From positions 1 to 52,059 of the forward strand of contig JAJZYZ010000012.1 in NCBI GenBank assembly GCA_021797815.1: 52,059 bases of DNA, in the 5' to 3' direction. Made by a program: the position numbers and the translations under genes. Positions 50,293 to 52,059 of the stretch are shown here, piece after piece (positions within the stretch are counted from its first letter, which is position 1; each line of letters begins with the position of its first letter). Source of the DNA: Bacillota bacterium (GTDB taxonomy: Bacteria; Bacillota; Sulfobacillia; Sulfobacillales; JAIMBI01). The notes under the pieces are model-generated. The model worked only from the letters and a program-made list of their open reading frames with translations. It had not been told where the DNA came from and made no database searches.

Positions 50293-50778
50293 ATGCGGGT
50301 CAGAAGCCTCGTCATCGCTCTCATCCTCTCCGTTCTGATAAATGGAGTTCTGGCCGTGGCGTACCTGCACGAGCTTCTAGTCGCCGCTCGACCAGGAACT
50401 GTCGCGGTGGAACTTGGTGGTGTGGGGGATGCTCAAATCTACTTGACGCAGTACCGTCGCGACCACAACCGCGAGCAGCTCGGCGAGGCGGTCATGTGGT
50501 TAATGTGGGTGTCGGGCATTCTGAACGAGTACTCAGCGCGGACCAACGACGGACCGTCGAGCGAGCTCAGCATTACGGTCGGGAACCTGGCGGGAGCCCT
50601 CACTAAAGGGGAGCACGTACAGACCGCGATACGCCTCGTAAGAGTGCTGGACACGTCTATCCCTGTCTCTGGGGCGCGCTTCAAACTTGAACAGGACTCT
50701 CCCGCGGCGTTTGACGAGACGCTTCAGATGCTCCTCAAGAAGATGGATGTGCGCGGTTGGAACCCGCTGCCCTATTGA
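50293..50778 (+). CDS. Small membrane-anchored protein of unknown function
   Basis: A 161-residue protein with one N-terminal hydrophobic segment (SLVIALILSVLINGVLAVAYL, residues 5-25), no lipobox and no obvious cleavage site, so likely anchored with its C-terminal part outside. The remainder is helical, soluble-looking, with EAVMWLMWVSGILNEYSA and HVQTAIRLVRVLDTSI. I do not recognise a family. The base composition is slightly less GC-rich than its neighbours, which could mean later acquisition. The GAAGGGAAG purine tract upstream serves as ribosome-binding site. It stands between the peptidase and the nucleoside hydrolase without tight spacing to either. Confidence 0.6.
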   Translation: MRVRSLVIALILSVLINGVLAVAYLHELLVAARPGTVAVELGGVGDAQIYLTQYRRDHNREQLGEAVMWLMWVSGILNEYSARTNDGPSSELSITVGNLAGALTKGEHVQTAIRLVRVLDTSIPVSGARFKLEQDSPAAFDETLQMLLKKMDVRGWNPLPY

Positions 50779-51088
50779 TAACTGGCCGGGGGCGCAGAAC
50801 ACCAGCGACCGGGCGGACGGGACCATGAGATCGCCCTGTCGTTCGCAGGCGCGGCGGGCGGCGCCGTTCCGCTTTATGCCGGCCGCCGGGTGACAGTTCT
50901 CCGGTCAATCGGAGTCGGCGCCGCAGATACGCCTTCCGCTTGCCCATGTGCGAACGGGCGTCCCCCGGCGCGGCCGGGATCTGTCCATGAAAGGACCAGG
51001 CGGCTTGCCGGAGAAGAACGGACAGAATCTGGTTGCAGGCAGTGGCACTAAATGGGGCGATGCCGGGCATCGCCGACGGAGGACAACC
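50779..51088. other. Intergenic region ending in a strong hairpin
   Basis: About 310 bases with no supported gene. The notable element is the perfect hairpin at 51056-51074 just before the ribosome-binding site of the nucleoside hydrolase gene (listed separately). Confidence 0.4.
51056..51074 (+). promoter_or_regulatory. Leader hairpin abutting the ribosome-binding site of the nucleoside hydrolase
   Basis: GGCGATGC-CGG-GCATCGCC forms a perfect 8-bp stem with a 3-nt loop. The ribosome-binding site GGAGG starts 4 nt after it (51078) and the GTG start is at 51089. A stem so near the ribosome-binding site can affect translation or mRNA stability; a terminator role is unlikely because there is no T tract and a gene follows directly. 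Confidence 0.6.
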
Positions 51089-52027
51089 GTGACGGAATCG
51101 GCCGCCTGGCTCGATATGGATCCCGGCATCGACGACGCCTGGGCGCTGGTGGTGGCCGCCACCGGTCTTCCGATTGTCGGCGTGTCGGCGGTGGCGGGTA
51201 ATGTGGGAGTTCGGCGGACAGCCCAGAATGCGCGAGAAGTGTTAAACCTCCTCGACCGGGGCAGCGTCCGCGTGTACCCGGGCGCGGACCGGCCGCTTAT
51301 CTATGCGCCCTTGACGGCCGAGAGCTTTCACGGCGACTCCGGCCTCGGCCCCTGGACTCCCGAGGCCCCGGAGGTTCCGGGAGACGCCGTGCCGGTCTGG
51401 TCGCATTGGGCAGGACTCCCGCCCACCGGGCCGGGTTCGGCCGAGACGCCCATGGATCTGATAGCGACCGGGCCGCTTACGAACCTGGCACTCGGGTATC
51501 TGACGCTGGCGGACTTCGGCCGCCACTGGTCTTCCGTCACCGTCATGTGCGGCGCCCTGCCAGGCGTCCGTGCCGAGAAACATGACGAGTTCAACGTGTA
51601 CGTCGACCCCCACGCCGCCGACGTGGTGTTTCAGCGGGGACACAATGTGCGCGTGGTGGGCATCAATGTGGCGCACAAGGCGCTCTTGCCGCTGTCGGAT
51701 GTCGATCGGCTGTCCGATGACTACGGAAGAATCGGCCGCTTTCTTGCGGCCGCGCTCCGGTTCTACGGTGAGAGGTCACGGGGCGAGGGCGGCGACCCGA
51801 ACGCTTTCCCGGTGGACGACGTGGTGGCCGTGGCGGCGGTCATGGCACCGTCGCTCTTTGAGTGGGCGGAGATGCCGCTTACCGTTGTGCGCGAAGGCCC
51901 GATGCGGGGGGCGCTCCTCATCACCCCCAAGGATGAAGACCGCCCCCTGGTGAACATCGCCACCGAAATCGATGCCGACGGCTTCCGAGATTTCATCTGG
52001 GAGCGGATGAAGACCTATCACGGCTAG
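51089..52027 (+). CDS. Inosine-uridine preferring nucleoside hydrolase family protein
   Basis: A 312-residue hydrolase that cleaves the N-glycosidic bond of nucleosides to base and ribose. The calcium-binding cluster at the N-terminus is LDMDPGIDDAWAL (family: DTDPGxDDAxAL, here Asp9, Asp11, Asp15, Asp16). Further signatures: GVSAVAGNVGVRRTAQNA, VYPGADRPL, LIATGPLTNLALG, and EFNVYVDPHAADVVF. GTG 51089 is 6 nt after GGAGG; a longer frame from 50948 is not supported. It may feed bases to the NCS1 permease/kinase type salvage seen at 18639-21070, but they are 30 kb apart and no link is proven. Confidence 0.92.
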   Translation: MTESAAWLDMDPGIDDAWALVVAATGLPIVGVSAVAGNVGVRRTAQNAREVLNLLDRGSVRVYPGADRPLIYAPLTAESFHGDSGLGPWTPEAPEVPGDAVPVWSHWAGLPPTGPGSAETPMDLIATGPLTNLALGYLTLADFGRHWSSVTVMCGALPGVRAEKHDEFNVYVDPHAADVVFQRGHNVRVVGINVAHKALLPLSDVDRLSDDYGRIGRFLAAALRFYGERSRGEGGDPNAFPVDDVVAVAAVMAPSLFEWAEMPLTVVREGPMRGALLITPKDEDRPLVNIATEIDADGFRDFIWERMKTYHG

Positions 52028-52059
52028 CATCCCCGCTCCGCCTCACGCCCCGCCTTACT

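Noticed and set aside
1-52059. CRISPR arrays, tRNA/rRNA genes, insertion sequences or integrase genes
   Set aside because: No regularly spaced repeats, no cloverleaf-like sequence and no transposase or recombinase motif could be recognised by eye on either strand.

Overview
The window is a GC-rich bacterial chromosome segment. By eye it is roughly two-thirds G+C; I did not compute it. It carries about 50 protein genes, one adenosylcobalamin riboswitch, one decayed pseudogene, and no rRNA, tRNA, CRISPR array or transposase that I can recognise. The lipobox lipoproteins, strong GGAGG ribosome-binding sites, frequent GTG/TTG starts, family-5 peptide-type transporters and an ECF sigma/ZAS anti-sigma pair suggest a high-GC Gram-positive lineage. 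A deep-branching Bacillota such as the Sulfobacillus/Thermaerobacter/Symbiobacterium type is plausible, but this is inference from gene style and not a proven placement.

Layout. The left edge holds the first 38 codons of an alanine-dehydrogenase-like gene (minus), then a Lon-family protease with an N-terminal AAA domain (813-3197, plus). From 3237 to 11651 an eight-gene minus-strand operon runs gntR, amidohydrolase, PfkB kinase, GH4 phospho-glycosidase, a family-5 binding lipoprotein, two permeases and nagB. It starts from a recognisable promoter with a palindrome over its -10 box. It looks like a system that imports an amino-sugar glycoside, phosphorylates and cleaves it inside the cell, and feeds glucosamine-6-phosphate to NagB. 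An MFS exporter, a small ABM monooxygenase and a methyltransferase follow.

14594-16916 is a sulfur/persulfide locus: DUF302 protein, a glutaredoxin-like gene whose first CxxC cysteine codon is an in-frame TGA (probable selenocysteine), a persulfide-dioxygenase-like MBL protein and a tandem rhodanese. Two promoters carry CsoR/CstR-like operators between their -35 and -10 boxes. This is the most interesting element of the window.

17819-30763 is a cobalamin late-assembly and salvage region. It contains a PduO-type adenosyltransferase, CbiA, CobU, CbiB, CobS, CobD-like aminotransferase, cobyric acid synthase, two BtuF-like binding proteins and a CobC-like phosphatase. A B12 riboswitch precedes the lipoprotein BtuF homologue. 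An NCS1 permease and a PfkB kinase, translationally coupled, are inserted in it.

31229-39820 holds an ABC exporter followed by a frameshifted DHFR-like pseudogene, an ECF sigma/anti-sigma operon with two unknown small helical proteins, a divergent L,D-transpeptidase, and an ArsR-type regulator overlapping an MFS exporter under its own palindromic operator. 39871-45668 is a second amino-sugar block on the minus strand. Two tandem SIS proteins, a BadF/NagK-type kinase, NagA and a chloramphenicol-phosphotransferase-like kinase are coupled by overlapping or nearly overlapping start and stop codons, and a separate DapA/NanA-type lyase lies downstream. It supplies the kinase and deacetylase steps missing from the first operon. 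The right end has an M20 amidohydrolase, an S9 serine peptidase, a small anchored protein of unknown function and a nucleoside hydrolase whose ribosome-binding site sits directly behind a strong hairpin.
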